Below, piece by piece: positions 16,917-25,237 of a stretch of 64,000 nucleotides of DNA. Made by a program: the position numbers and the translations under genes. The notes beneath the pieces were generated by a model. It ran no database searches, was not told the DNA's origin, and saw only the letters and a program-made list of their open reading frames with translations. This stretch comes from Spirochaetota bacterium (GTDB taxonomy: Bacteria > Spirochaetota > UBA12135 > COTS27 > JAFLEE01), in assembly GCA_017302015.1 (NCBI GenBank), contig JAFLEE010000003.1, positions 76,045 through 140,044 of the forward strand, written 5' to 3'. Each line of letters starts with the position of its first letter. The first letter of the stretch is position 1.

Positions 16917-17389
16917 AGGGTTGTCGGCGGGGTGGGGGGCTCCTTCGGGGGCGGTTCGTCCTTCGTCGGGATGACCTGTACGCGGGGAACGCGCCGGGGC
17001 GTCCGCGTGAAGCGCCAAAAGAGCAGGAGACTCAGAAGAAAGGCGACCCCGAGGGAAATCCAGAGGGAACTTCGATCGAGCCAAGACCGCTTGGGGGCCT
17101 TCTCGGGCACGAGCGGGGGCTCAATGGACACGAGGATTTCGTTGGATTTTTTCCATCCATGGCGCGCGAGGGAGACCGTGGAGGCATCGAGGTTGGATTG
17201 GAGGACGAGGAGCCGGGAAAGTTCCGCATTCTGCCCGCGCAGGGAGTTCAGTTCGGTCGAGAGGTTCTCGACGCGCTTTTCGAGGCGGCCCATCTCGACC
17301 AGGCTCAGCACGGAGAAAATCGCGAAATAAAGGAGGGCGACGAAGAGCGCGCCGAGGGAAAGGTGGTAGAACGTGAAGGGTTTCATCAT
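16913..17389 (-). CDS. FtsB/DivIC-like coiled-coil membrane protein with a second membrane segment
   Basis: A 158-residue protein: membrane segment at about 11-30, coiled coil at about 33-65 (LEKRVENLSTELNSLRGQNAEL), then ARHGWKKSNEILVSIE, which resembles the post-coil AR-GWVKPGE element of FtsB/DivIC septum proteins. Unlike them it has a second membrane segment (about 110-128) and a Pro/Thr-rich tail. The frame is open upstream through ssrA, but that is clearly RNA; the double ATG at 17389/17386 is the first sensible start. It lies right against the ssrA terminator and has no visible Shine-Dalgarno, so its expression is unclear. A division role is an inference. Confidence 0.55.
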   Translation of the reverse strand: MMKPFTFYHLSLGALFVALLYFAIFSVLSLVEMGRLEKRVENLSTELNSLRGQNAELSRLLVLQSNLDASTVSLARHGWKKSNEILVSIEPPLVPEKAPKRSWLDRSSLWISLGVAFLLSLLLFWRFTRTPRRVPRVQVIPTKDEPPPKEPPTPPTTL

Positions 17390-17391
17390 TG

Positions 17392-17424
17392 AAAAAAAAC
17401 GCCCCGGGGTCGGCCCCGAGGCGT
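17392..17424 (-). terminator. Terminator of ssrA
   Basis: On the minus strand CGCCTCGGGG-CCGA-CCCCGGGGCG is followed by eight T. It lies directly downstream of the tmRNA 3' end. Confidence 0.85.
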
Positions 17425-17430
17425 TTGGAG

Positions 17431-17767
17431 TGGAGATGGCGGGAGTCGAACCCGCGTCCAACAGACTGTCAGAAGGTCGCCCTACATGCTTAGCCCGCGC
17501 TTGATCTCGACGACGGCTGGTGCGCGAACAAACCCACCGGCGTCACGTTTCCCGGAATCCCGGCAATCGGGTCGGGAACGCCCCCGATTGCCCCGACACA
17601 CCTTTCTTACAAGGACGCGGAGTCAGTGCCCTCCCCCGCGCCCCCGCGTTGCTTAGGTTAAATTAAGCAGCGAGAGCCAAATTTTCTTCGGCAGATATTG
17701 CAGTTTACGTACCGCTTGCGACATGCGCGTCCGACCTCGTTTCTGCTGTCGATACCGTGACATCCCC
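17431..17767 (-). ncRNA. ssrA: Transfer-messenger RNA (tmRNA)
   Basis: Rescues stalled ribosomes by trans-translation. The 3' end has a tRNA T arm (GCGGG-TTCGACT-CCCGC) and the acceptor strand CATCTCC, which pairs with the 5' end GGGGATG. CCA is not encoded. The resume codon GCA is at 17701-17699 and the tag frame runs to TAA at 17665-17663, encoding AISAEENLALAA; the ALAA end is the usual ClpXP/ClpAP degron. The single-chain form is 337 nt, with its own promoter and terminator. Confidence 0.95.
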
Positions 17768-17784
17768 CTTTTAGGTCACGTCTC

Positions 17785-17814
17785 ATTATAGTCAAAATCG
17801 GGTGGAAAAGGCAA
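17785..17814 (-). promoter_or_regulatory. ssrA promoter
   Basis: On the minus strand TTGCCT (17814-17809), 18 bp, TATAAT (17790-17785). The start point would be within about 12-18 nt of the mature tmRNA 5' end. Confidence 0.75.
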
Positions 17815-18115
17815 AAAAGATCGCGCGAAGACGAAGGGAGAAAAGAAAGTCGCGAGGATGGGTGAAATAAACCTCCGAATTCAGAGGGATCTCATATGAG
17901 GTGATCTCTATGAGGTGATCTCTATGAGGTGAAGTCGCCCGAGCGGCCCGAAATGGGGCGGCGCCATAACGAGGCCAATCTCAGGCGCGACTTTTCACAC
18001 TCTTTACTGTTATCAACTATCAACTCGAGTCTCCTTAGCGACAGCGAGCAGTAGGGCGACAAAGGCAGATTCCCGGGCGCTGGAGAAGGAGAAAAGCCTC
18101 TGGAGAACGCGAAAA
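17815..18115. other. Intergenic region between ssrA and the ABC-F gene
   Basis: No coding region is supported. It holds a 14-bp tandem repeat (17895-17936) and a pair of inverted arms, GTGAAGTCGC (17929-17938) and GCGACTTTTCAC (17988-17999), around a GC-rich centre that could fold as RNA. The remainder (18000-18115) shows no pattern I can interpret. Confidence 0.4.
17895..17936. repeat. Three tandem 14-bp repeats
   Basis: Units TATGAGGTGATCTC (17895-17908), TATGAGGTGATCTC (17909-17922) and TATGAGGTGAAGTC (17923-17936). The first two are identical; the third differs at two positions and merges into the inverted repeat that follows. Confidence 0.9.
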
Positions 18116-18124
18116 TGCTAGAAT
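18116..18124 (+). promoter_or_regulatory. Candidate promoter of the ABC-F gene
   Basis: TGcTAGAAT is an extended -10. It would leave a leader of about 90 nt that contains a CCCGGG-CTTC-CCCGGG hairpin just before the start codon, possibly regulatory. Confidence 0.5.
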
Positions 18125-18219
18125 GGGCACCCATCCCGGGGTCGATCATTCGGCCAACCGCTCGAATTCTATAGACCGCGTCGCCCGGGCTTCCCCGGGA
18201 AGAACCCGTAATCCCAACC

Positions 18220-20118
18220 ATGATCCTCCAAGCAGACCACCTAGAAAAAGCCTTCGCCGGGGAGGAAGTGCTCCTCGATGCCGCATTCCTCATTAACGAG
18301 GGTGACCGGTGGGTACTCTTCGGGCGAAATGGGAGCGGCAAGACCACCCTGTTCCGAATCCTCGCCGGGGAGATGGAGTGCGACAAGGGAAATGTGGTTC
18401 TCGCCAAGGGCGCCCGGGTGGCCCACCTCCCGCAATTTTCCCCCTCGGACGAGGTCACCCTCGTCGGCGAATACGTCTCGAAAGCCTTCGGAGAACTCCA
18501 GCGCATGGAAGCGCGCATCCACCACCTCGAGAAGGCCATGGAAGGGGCCTACGACGAGCGGGTTTTCATCGAGTACACCGAACTGCTCGAGGCTTGGCGC
18601 AGCGAAGGCGGCGAGCGGATCGCCTATAGCGTGGCCGAACAACTCACGGCCCTCGGGTTCACGGAAGCGGAGCAGAAACGGCCCATCGCCCGGCTCTCCG
18701 GCGGGCAGAAGCAGAAGGTGTACCTGGCGCGCCTGGCCCTCACCCAGGCCGATCTCCTGCTCCTCGACGAGCCGACGAACCATCTCGACTTGACCGCCGT
18801 GGCCTGGTTGGAGGACTACCTCCTCTCCCTGCGCGGCGCGGCCATCGTCATCAGCCACGACGTGCAGTTCGTGCGAAAGATCGCCACCCGCATCATGCAC
18901 CTTTCCCACGGCAAGACGGAACTCTTCCATTGCGGCTACGACGATTATGTGGAGGAGAGCGCGCGGCGCAACGAGGCCATCGCGAAGAAGATGGAGGAGC
19001 AGGAGGCCTTCCTCCGCAAGAACCTCTCCTATATCGCCAAGTTCGGGGCGGGGACGCGCAGCACCCAGGCCCAGAGCCGGCGCAAGATGCTCGACCGCAT
19101 CGAACTCCTCGATGCGCCCATGGGGGAGCGCCACCTGCGGGGGCTCAATTTCCCGGTCGACGAAGAATTGCCGAAGGACGTCCTGAAGGTGCGCCACCTC
19201 ACCTTCGGCTACCCGGGCTCCCCGAACATCCTCAGCGACCTCTCCTTCGAGGTCATCAAGAACGAGCGCATCGCCCTCATCGGCAGGAACGGCTGCGGCA
19301 AATCGACCCTCATCCGCCTCCTCATGGGCGAACTCGCCCCTACGACCGGTACGATCCGCTTCGGCGCCCGCATGGTGCCCAGCATGTTCGACCAGGAACT
19401 GCGCACCCTCGATCCCAAGAAGATGATCCTCGACTTCTTCCAGGAGCGCTATCCGTGGATGAAGCAGGAGGACGTGCGGACCCGGCTGGGGTCCTTCCTG
19501 TTCTCCGGGGAGACGGTCTTCGACACCATCGGGGTCCTCTCCGGCGGGGAGAAGAGCCGGCTGCAGATGCTCGACCTCCTCCTCCAGAAGCCGAACTTCC
19601 TCATCCTGGACGAGCCCACGAATAACCTGGACCTGTCCTCCGTTTCGGTGCTCACGGCCTCCCTCAAGGCCTTCGACGGAGCCCTCTTCCTCATCAGCCA
19701 CGACCGAGAACTGGTGGCCCGCGTCGCTACGCGCATCCTGGTGCTGGCGAAGGGCCGCATCCATAACCTCCCCGGCACCTGGAAGGAGAACCGGGAACTC
19801 GTGGCGCGCCTCCTAAACGGGGAGGAGGAACTCTCCTTCAAGCCCCGCGCGGCAACGGCCCCTTCGCGCCCGGCGCCCGAACTCCCCGAGGTGGCGGCGA
19901 AGCCTTCGTCGGCCCGGCGAAAGCCCAACCCCTACAAGATCCGCGAGGTCGAGGAGGCCATCGCGAACCTCGAACGGGAGAAGCAGAGTTTCGAGGCCGA
20001 ATTGGTCCTCATGGACCCCAAGAATTTCGAGCAAATGAAGTCGATTCAGGAGAGAATGGCGGAGAACAGTCGCGCCCTCGAGGCCGCCCTCGGGGAATGG
20101 GAAGGGCTCCATGGCTGA
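18220..20118 (+). CDS. ABC-F family ATPase (ribosome-associated)
   Basis: 632 residues with two ABC cassettes and no membrane domain. The first has GRNGSGKTT (35-43), LSGGQKQKVYLARL and LLLDEPTNHLDL; the second has GRNGCGKST, LSGGEKSRLQML and LILDEPTNNLDL, each with a following HD switch (ISHD). An interdomain linker around 245-305 has the charged helical look of the P-site tRNA interaction motif. The C-terminal ~80 residues form a coiled coil (REVEEAIANLEREKQSFEAELVLM) as in Uup-like members. Such proteins act on the ribosomal E site as translation factors or antibiotic protectors; the subfamily cannot be fixed by eye. The stop overlaps the LacI start by 8 bases. Confidence 0.9.
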   Translation: MILQADHLEKAFAGEEVLLDAAFLINEGDRWVLFGRNGSGKTTLFRILAGEMECDKGNVVLAKGARVAHLPQFSPSDEVTLVGEYVSKAFGELQRMEARIHHLEKAMEGAYDERVFIEYTELLEAWRSEGGERIAYSVAEQLTALGFTEAEQKRPIARLSGGQKQKVYLARLALTQADLLLLDEPTNHLDLTAVAWLEDYLLSLRGAAIVISHDVQFVRKIATRIMHLSHGKTELFHCGYDDYVEESARRNEAIAKKMEEQEAFLRKNLSYIAKFGAGTRSTQAQSRRKMLDRIELLDAPMGERHLRGLNFPVDEELPKDVLKVRHLTFGYPGSPNILSDLSFEVIKNERIALIGRNGCGKSTLIRLLMGELAPTTGTIRFGARMVPSMFDQELRTLDPKKMILDFFQERYPWMKQEDVRTRLGSFLFSGETVFDTIGVLSGGEKSRLQMLDLLLQKPNFLILDEPTNNLDLSSVSVLTASLKAFDGALFLISHDRELVARVATRILVLAKGRIHNLPGTWKENRELVARLLNGEEELSFKPRAATAPSRPAPELPEVAAKPSSARRKPNPYKIREVEEAIANLEREKQSFEAELVLMDPKNFEQMKSIQERMAENSRALEAALGEWEGLHG

Positions 20119-21130
20119 AGGCGTCAAGAAAAGCATCCACCAGATCGCGAAGGAAGCGGGCGTCTCGGTGGCCACGGTCTCCCGGGTGCTCAACGATTCC
20201 CCGCGCGTGCGCGCCAAGACCCGTACCAAGATCCTCTCGGTCATCCAGAAGAACCAGTACGCCCCCAAGCCCATCAAGGGTCGCTCCGCGTCGATCACGG
20301 TGCTGCTCCACGGGGTGGAGTACGAGGGGAAAGAATCGTGGTTCGAGCCCTATCTCCAGCCCATCCTCGACGGGGTGATGGAGGTGCTCACCGAGCGCCA
20401 GGTCGGCGCGGTGATCCTACCGGTGCCCGCCGCCTGGACCGCCTGGCGCGTGCTCGACGGGGTGCGAAAGAGACAGACGGGCGCCGTCATCTCGCTCCTC
20501 TCCCCCGCCCAGGATCCCGCGCTGAAACTCCTCACCGAGCACGCGATCCCCTTCCTCGTCATCAATAACGGATCCGACAAGACGCAGCACCGCATCGGCA
20601 CCGATAACCGGCGGCTCGTGGAACTCCTCGTGGAACACGCGCTCGCCACGGGCAAGCGCCGTCTCTACTATCTGTCTCCCTCCATTCGCTACGCCGACCA
20701 CGAAGAGCGCCTCTCCTGGGTCCGGGAACTCGCCGTAAGCCGGGGGTTTTCGCTCCAAACCGAGGTCGATCCCTCCGAGCTCGACAAGGCTCCCGACAAT
20801 TTTATCGCCGGCTATCGCCTTGCCCAGCGGCTCCCCGCGACCTTAAACGCCCAGGAGGCGGTCATCTGCGGGAACCCCGAAATCGCCATCGGCTGCCTGC
20901 GCGCCCTCGGGGAACGCGGGGTCGCCGTTCCCGGCGGGGTCGCGTTGGGCGTCATCGACGATTATCTCTTCGGGGAGTGGATGCACCCCTCCCTCACCTG
21001 CGCGGCCCAGCCGCTGCGGGCCATGGGGGTCTTGGCCGGGCAGAAGATCCTCTCGATCCTACGGGGGGAGGTCAAGAAGCCCGTCGACCTTACGTTGGAT
21101 CCGGTCTTGACCGTGCGGTCTTCCCTCTGA
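20111..21130 (+). CDS. LacI-family transcriptional regulator
   Basis: 339 residues. The N-terminal HTH is SIHQIAKEAGVSVATVSRVL (8-27) with hinge YAPKPIKGRSASITV, followed by a periplasmic-binding-protein-like sensor domain (GAVISLLSP, VINNG, GTDNRRLVELLVEHALATG). The effector is unknown. It is encoded from within the end of the ABC-F gene and probably translationally coupled to it, an unusual partnership. No sugar gene is adjacent, so its targets may lie elsewhere. Confidence 0.92.
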   Translation: MAEGVKKSIHQIAKEAGVSVATVSRVLNDSPRVRAKTRTKILSVIQKNQYAPKPIKGRSASITVLLHGVEYEGKESWFEPYLQPILDGVMEVLTERQVGAVILPVPAAWTAWRVLDGVRKRQTGAVISLLSPAQDPALKLLTEHAIPFLVINNGSDKTQHRIGTDNRRLVELLVEHALATGKRRLYYLSPSIRYADHEERLSWVRELAVSRGFSLQTEVDPSELDKAPDNFIAGYRLAQRLPATLNAQEAVICGNPEIAIGCLRALGERGVAVPGGVALGVIDDYLFGEWMHPSLTCAAQPLRAMGVLAGQKILSILRGEVKKPVDLTLDPVLTVRSSL

Positions 21131-21160
21131 GACCTCTCGGGAAAACGCCCGTCAGCCGGT

Positions 21161-21649
21161 TCAGTTCGCGAGGCGGTCTTTCACGGGAACCGCGAAACGC
21201 ATCTTGCACATAAGATGGAAATCGCCGGTGACATTGCCGACGGGTCGCTCCACCAAGTCGGAGAGTTTCCAATTGGTGAGCACCTGCATCGTGGCTTGGC
21301 GGGCCTGGAACATGGCGTCGTGGTAGGCGCAGATCTTTTCCACCGCCTCTTGGGGGGTGTCGCAGAAGGCCTTCAGTAGGACGCCCTGGCAGGCTTCCAT
21401 GACCGACAAGAGCGAAATCTGCTCATTGGGCTTGGCCAATTGGACGCCGCCTTTGGCTCCCCGGATGCTCTTGAGGAGCCCCGCCTTCACGAGAAGGACG
21501 AGGATCTTGGAGAGGTAGGTCGGCGAGCAGCCCAAATTCTCGGCGATGGGCTGCAAGGGAACGGGATGCTCTTCCCCGATGCCCTTTTTTTTCTGCAGAG
21601 CAAGATAGAGAAGAGCGCGAATGGCGGTTTCAGTCGTCTGGGTTAGCAT
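21161..21649 (-). CDS. Rrf2-family transcriptional regulator
   Basis: 162 residues: winged HTH with ETAIRALLYLAL, LQPIAENLGCSPTYLSKILVLLVKAGLLKSIRGAKGGVQLAK, the Rrf2 signature. Cys at 87, 96 and 107 follow the DNA-binding part (C-x8-C-x10-C), which could ligate an Fe-S cluster as in IscR/NsrR/RsrR, although the spacing is not one of the standard ones. It has its own promoter. Possible targets include the ferredoxin-type gene at 61.9 kb, but nothing in the sequence links them directly. Confidence 0.88.
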   Translation of the reverse strand: MLTQTTETAIRALLYLALQKKKGIGEEHPVPLQPIAENLGCSPTYLSKILVLLVKAGLLKSIRGAKGGVQLAKPNEQISLLSVMEACQGVLLKAFCDTPQEAVEKICAYHDAMFQARQATMQVLTNWKLSDLVERPVGNVTGDFHLMCKMRFAVPVKDRLAN

Positions 21650-21682
21650 TATTTAATCCACATAAGCGGACAATTTTTATCA

Positions 21683-21711
21683 ATTATATACAGTTATCTT
21701 GGCAGAGGCAA
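21683..21711 (-). promoter_or_regulatory. Promoter of the Rrf2 regulator
   Basis: On the minus strand TTGCCT (21711-21706), 17 bp, TATAAT (21688-21683). The region from here to the start codon is distinctly AT-rich, the usual setting for an Rrf2 autoregulatory site, but I could not define an operator. Confidence 0.65.
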
Positions 21712-21735
21712 ATGGCTCCACAACGGGCGATTGGC

Positions 21736-22578
21736 TTACTTAACCGGCAGAGTTTTGGGGCCGTTGCTAAACCGCAAGAAGAGAACAATACCAAGGGTCG
21801 TCAGGAGTGTCAATAGCACGGAAAGAGAAGCCGCCAGGGGCCAATTCCGGGAGACCGTGAGTTCACGCGCGATAAGATTGCCGAGCATGAACGAATTGCG
21901 GCCTCCGATGAGTTGGGGAACGGCATATTGGCCGAGGGCCGGGATGAGCGTGAACAGAAGCGAGGCGGTGATCCCCGCGCGGATATTGGGCAGGAGGACG
22001 AGACGATGGGCGCGAAGCGCCCCGGCCCCCAGGTCTTGGGCCGCTTCGATGAGGGAGAAATCGAAGCGCTCGATGGAAGCATAGAGTGGAAGAATCGCGT
22101 AGGGAAGGAAGGTATACGTCATAACCGCGGCCACGGATGTGCCGGTGTAGAGGAATTGCACCGGCTCGGCGATCCAACCGAAATAGAGAAGCGCTTGGTT
22201 GAGGTAGCCGTTATTCCCCAGGATGGCGATCCAGGCGTAGATCCGGATGAGGAAATTCGTCCAAAAAGGGACGATCACCAGGAAAAGAAGGAGGTTCTTA
22301 TAGCGCGACCGCGCGATGGCATAGGCCGTGGGTAGGGCGAGGCCGAAGGTGAGGACCGTGGTGGCGCAGGCAAGGACGAGGGTGGAGAGGGCGACCCTCA
22401 AAAAGGCGGGATTCCAAAGGTCGCGCCAAGCGGTCAGTGAGAGGCGGCCAGTCACGCCCCCATAGACCCCTTTTTCGAGGAAACTCGTTCCCGCGATGAT
22501 GAGGAGCGGCAGGATGAAAAAAAGGAGGATCCAAACCGAGAACGGGCCGAGATAGGCCGGAGTGCTCAGGCGTTTCAT
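21736..22578 (-). CDS. potB: Spermidine/putrescine ABC transporter permease PotB
   Basis: 280-residue inner-membrane permease with about six membrane segments and the ABC-coupling EAA loop at SLIEAAQDLGAGALRAHRLVLLP. The N-terminal PYLGPFSVWILLFFILPLL pattern and the FWTNFLIRIYAWIAILGNNGYLNQ stretch are typical of PotB. Its ATG overlaps the potA stop (ATGA). Its usual partner potC is absent here and is found with potD at 51.3 kb. Confidence 0.9.
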   Translation of the reverse strand: MKRLSTPAYLGPFSVWILLFFILPLLIIAGTSFLEKGVYGGVTGRLSLTAWRDLWNPAFLRVALSTLVLACATTVLTFGLALPTAYAIARSRYKNLLLFLVIVPFWTNFLIRIYAWIAILGNNGYLNQALLYFGWIAEPVQFLYTGTSVAAVMTYTFLPYAILPLYASIERFDFSLIEAAQDLGAGALRAHRLVLLPNIRAGITASLLFTLIPALGQYAVPQLIGGRNSFMLGNLIARELTVSRNWPLAASLSVLLTLLTTLGIVLFLRFSNGPKTLPVK

Positions 22579-23693
22579 GGGCCCGGGATGATCCAAGGGT
22601 CGTTATCGTTCCAGGAGAGGCCGAGCGTCATGCCTTTCCGATATTGGCGCCCGTGGGCTTCCAGCGCGGTGGCCTGGAGGAGCCCTCCCTCGGTTCGGAG
22701 GAAAACCCGGGTTTGGGATCCGGTATAGATGAGGTCCTCGACGCGGGCTTGCAGGAAGGCCGTCGGATCTCCCCGGCTCAGGCGGATGCGCTCAGGGCGA
22801 AGGGCCAGGGTGAGGCTCGTGCCAGGAGCCGGCGGGGCATCGGCGCGCACGCGCCAAAGGCCCTGGGGCGTATCGATAACGGCGATGGGGCCTTCGAGGG
22901 CGCGGACCTTCCCAATGATCAGGTTGGTCTCACCGATGAACTCCGCGGTGAAGAGGTCGTTGGGGTGCTCATAGATCTCGGCGGGGTTCCCGACTTGAAG
23001 CACGCGTCCTCGGTCCATCACCGCCACCCGATCCGAGATCGAAAGCGCTTCCTGCTGGTCGTGGGTGACGAGGATGAAGGTGATGCCGATTCGGTCGTGG
23101 AGCTTCTCCAGTTCCACGAGGAGTTGCTGGCGCAGTTTGGCGTCGAGGGCGGAGAGCGGCTCGTCGAGGAGCAGGGCCCCGGGACGATTGATGAGCGCCC
23201 GCGCGATGGCCACGCGCTGTTTCATCCCCCCGGAGAGGGCCTCGGGCCGCTTGTCGCGGTGCGCTTCCAATTGAACGAGGCGCAGATGTTCCATGACCTC
23301 CTCTTCGATGCGGCCGCGGGGGAGCTTCTTCAGCCTCAGGGGAAAGGCGACGTTTTCGAAGACGGTCAGGTGGGGGAAGAGCGCGTAATTCTGGAAGACC
23401 GTATTGACGTGGCGGCGGTTGGGGGGGACGCCGAGGACATCGGTGTCGCCGATGCGCACGGACCCCCGGTCGGGCTCCTCGAAGCCCGCGAGAATGCGCA
23501 GGAGGGTGGTCTTCCCGCAGCCGGAGGGCCCCAGGAGGGAAAAAAACTCCCCTTCCCGGATATCCAGGGAGACGCCCTCGAGCACGCGGGCCGACCCGAA
23601 GCGTTTGCCGACATCGCGTACCGAGACGGCAACCCCGCCCCGGGGCGAGGGGATCTCGGGCCCCGGATGGGGGGGCGCGATTTCAGCCTGCAT
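22575..23693 (-). CDS. potA: Spermidine/putrescine ABC transporter ATPase PotA
   Basis: 372-residue ATPase. Walker A GPSGCGKTT, Q loop VFQNYALFPHLTVFENV, signature LSGGMKQRVAIARAL and Walker B LLLDEPLSALD are followed by the C-terminal OB-type TOBE domain. I chose ATG at 23693; a longer open frame reaches 23819 but would run into the upstream gene. It starts 23 bases after that gene's stop, so these probably form one leftward operon ending with potB. Confidence 0.93.
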   Translation of the reverse strand: MQAEIAPPHPGPEIPSPRGGVAVSVRDVGKRFGSARVLEGVSLDIREGEFFSLLGPSGCGKTTLLRILAGFEEPDRGSVRIGDTDVLGVPPNRRHVNTVFQNYALFPHLTVFENVAFPLRLKKLPRGRIEEEVMEHLRLVQLEAHRDKRPEALSGGMKQRVAIARALINRPGALLLDEPLSALDAKLRQQLLVELEKLHDRIGITFILVTHDQQEALSISDRVAVMDRGRVLQVGNPAEIYEHPNDLFTAEFIGETNLIIGKVRALEGPIAVIDTPQGLWRVRADAPPAPGTSLTLALRPERIRLSRGDPTAFLQARVEDLIYTGSQTRVFLRTEGGLLQATALEAHGRQYRKGMTLGLSWNDNDPWIIPGP

Positions 23694-23716
23694 CGTGGGG
23701 ACCGAAGGCGCGCATG

Positions 23717-25234
23717 TCAGGAACTGGAGAGGCTTTTGAGCATATTGAGGAAGACGAGGATATCCTGGGCGAAGGCCTTCATGCGCTGGTAGGATTGGGC
23801 GGTGCGGCCGCCGTCCCACTCGAGCACATTGAGCAGCATGCGCTTGGATTGCTCGCGATAGGCGTCATCCAGGCGGGTGAAGAGATCCATGAGGTTCTTC
23901 GTGGCCAGGATCGCCTCGCTGATGCGCTCCTTGGCCTGTTTGTTGCATTCGTCGACGAGTTCGCCCAAGGCGACCGAGGATTTCCGATCTTTCTTCGTGG
24001 AAAGCAGGAGGACCTTGATGCGGCTGCCGTACTTCCCCGACTCGCCCAGTTCCTCGTCGAAGCGCTGGATCGCGGTGAGCATCTCGTTCATCTGGTGGTA
24101 GACGTCGTTGAGCGCCTTCTGGGCGGCGATGTCCTTGAACTTGCCCCGCACGATGAGGTTATTGACGAACTCCCGCAGCACCTTGCTCCATTTGAGGATG
24201 AGGAAGGCCTTCACGAGGTCGAGTTCGGCGGCGTATTCGAAGATGCTGATGTCGTGGCTAGCGAAGGTCGCGTTCTGCTTGGGGGTGTAATGCCGCAGCG
24301 GGGGCGCGGTTTCGGTGCCGAAGAGGCGCTCCTGGAGCTTGGCCACGTGGTCGCTTTTGATGCGGCCGAAGGCGGACTCCACCAGGTCGCGCTTCTCCTG
24401 GATGAGGCCGTCGATGAGGCCGATGATGATGCTGTCGTTGAACACGAGGAACTCGGGCTTATAATCGAAATCCCGGGAGAGCACTTGGAGGAGTTTGTCG
24501 AACACCTGGTTCGACTTGAGTTCCTCGAGCCGCTTGAACGAAACGCGCAGGCGCTTTAAGTCGGGCGCTTCCCGGCCCAGGCTCGTGTAGAAGGCCTGGA
24601 GGACCTCCAGGAGTTCCTCGTCGAAGATCGAGGCCATGATCCCGCGGTGGATGGCCTTGAAATCCTCCACAAAATATTTCCCGTCTTTGGAGGAGAAATC
24701 GGGCTTGTAGGCGGGGTTCTCGGCGTTGTAATTGGGGTCGAAATCCTTGAACAGGAGGGGGAAATCGTACTCGCCCAGTTTCGCGAGGGCCTGCAGCCGG
24801 TTGTAATACAGGTTCACCCGGTCTTTTTCCTCTTCCTGGTAGAGGGACATGAAGGTTTTGAGGGCGTTCTCCATCGTCAGGTAGAACTCCTTCTTGGAGA
24901 TCTCCCGCGCGGCCTTGACGATCTCGGCCTCTTCGAGCATGCCGAGAATTTTGCGCTGGTTTTCGTGGGTGATGCTCTCCACCAGGTAGCGGCGAACGGC
25001 CATCCCCTTCTTCTCGTGGATCTCGAGCTTCAGGAGTTGCAGGGTAGGGAGCATGGGCAGGAAGATCTCGTGGAGGTGCTCGATGAAGGCCGCATGGACC
25101 CATTCGGATTTGCGCTCCATGGCGGGGGGGCGGAGGGAGGAGAGTTCGCGGATGCGGCCCTGCACTTGCCGTTGGAAGCGCCGTTCGGGCGTATCCTTGA
25201 AGAACAGGTTGACGAAGGTATCGAAGATTCCCAT
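23717..25234 (-). CDS. Conserved uncharacterised protein, mostly helical
   Basis: 505 residues without signal peptide or membrane segments, rich in charged helices, beginning MGIFDTFVNLFFKDTPERRF. The general character (long helical cytoplasmic protein, opening with a short amphipathic helix) recalls large hypothetical proteins of spirochaetes such as the DUF5312 group, but I cannot confirm membership. It starts 3 bases after the membrane protein gene upstream and leads into potA-potB, suggesting one transcript. Confidence 0.6.
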   Translation of the reverse strand: MGIFDTFVNLFFKDTPERRFQRQVQGRIRELSSLRPPAMERKSEWVHAAFIEHLHEIFLPMLPTLQLLKLEIHEKKGMAVRRYLVESITHENQRKILGMLEEAEIVKAAREISKKEFYLTMENALKTFMSLYQEEEKDRVNLYYNRLQALAKLGEYDFPLLFKDFDPNYNAENPAYKPDFSSKDGKYFVEDFKAIHRGIMASIFDEELLEVLQAFYTSLGREAPDLKRLRVSFKRLEELKSNQVFDKLLQVLSRDFDYKPEFLVFNDSIIIGLIDGLIQEKRDLVESAFGRIKSDHVAKLQERLFGTETAPPLRHYTPKQNATFASHDISIFEYAAELDLVKAFLILKWSKVLREFVNNLIVRGKFKDIAAQKALNDVYHQMNEMLTAIQRFDEELGESGKYGSRIKVLLLSTKKDRKSSVALGELVDECNKQAKERISEAILATKNLMDLFTRLDDAYREQSKRMLLNVLEWDGGRTAQSYQRMKAFAQDILVFLNMLKSLSSS

Positions 25235-25237
25235 GGG

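Noticed and set aside
17922-18539. 205-residue minus-strand frame over the ABC-F start
   Set aside because: Antisense of ABC-F with no conserved character and an Arg/Ser-rich translation.
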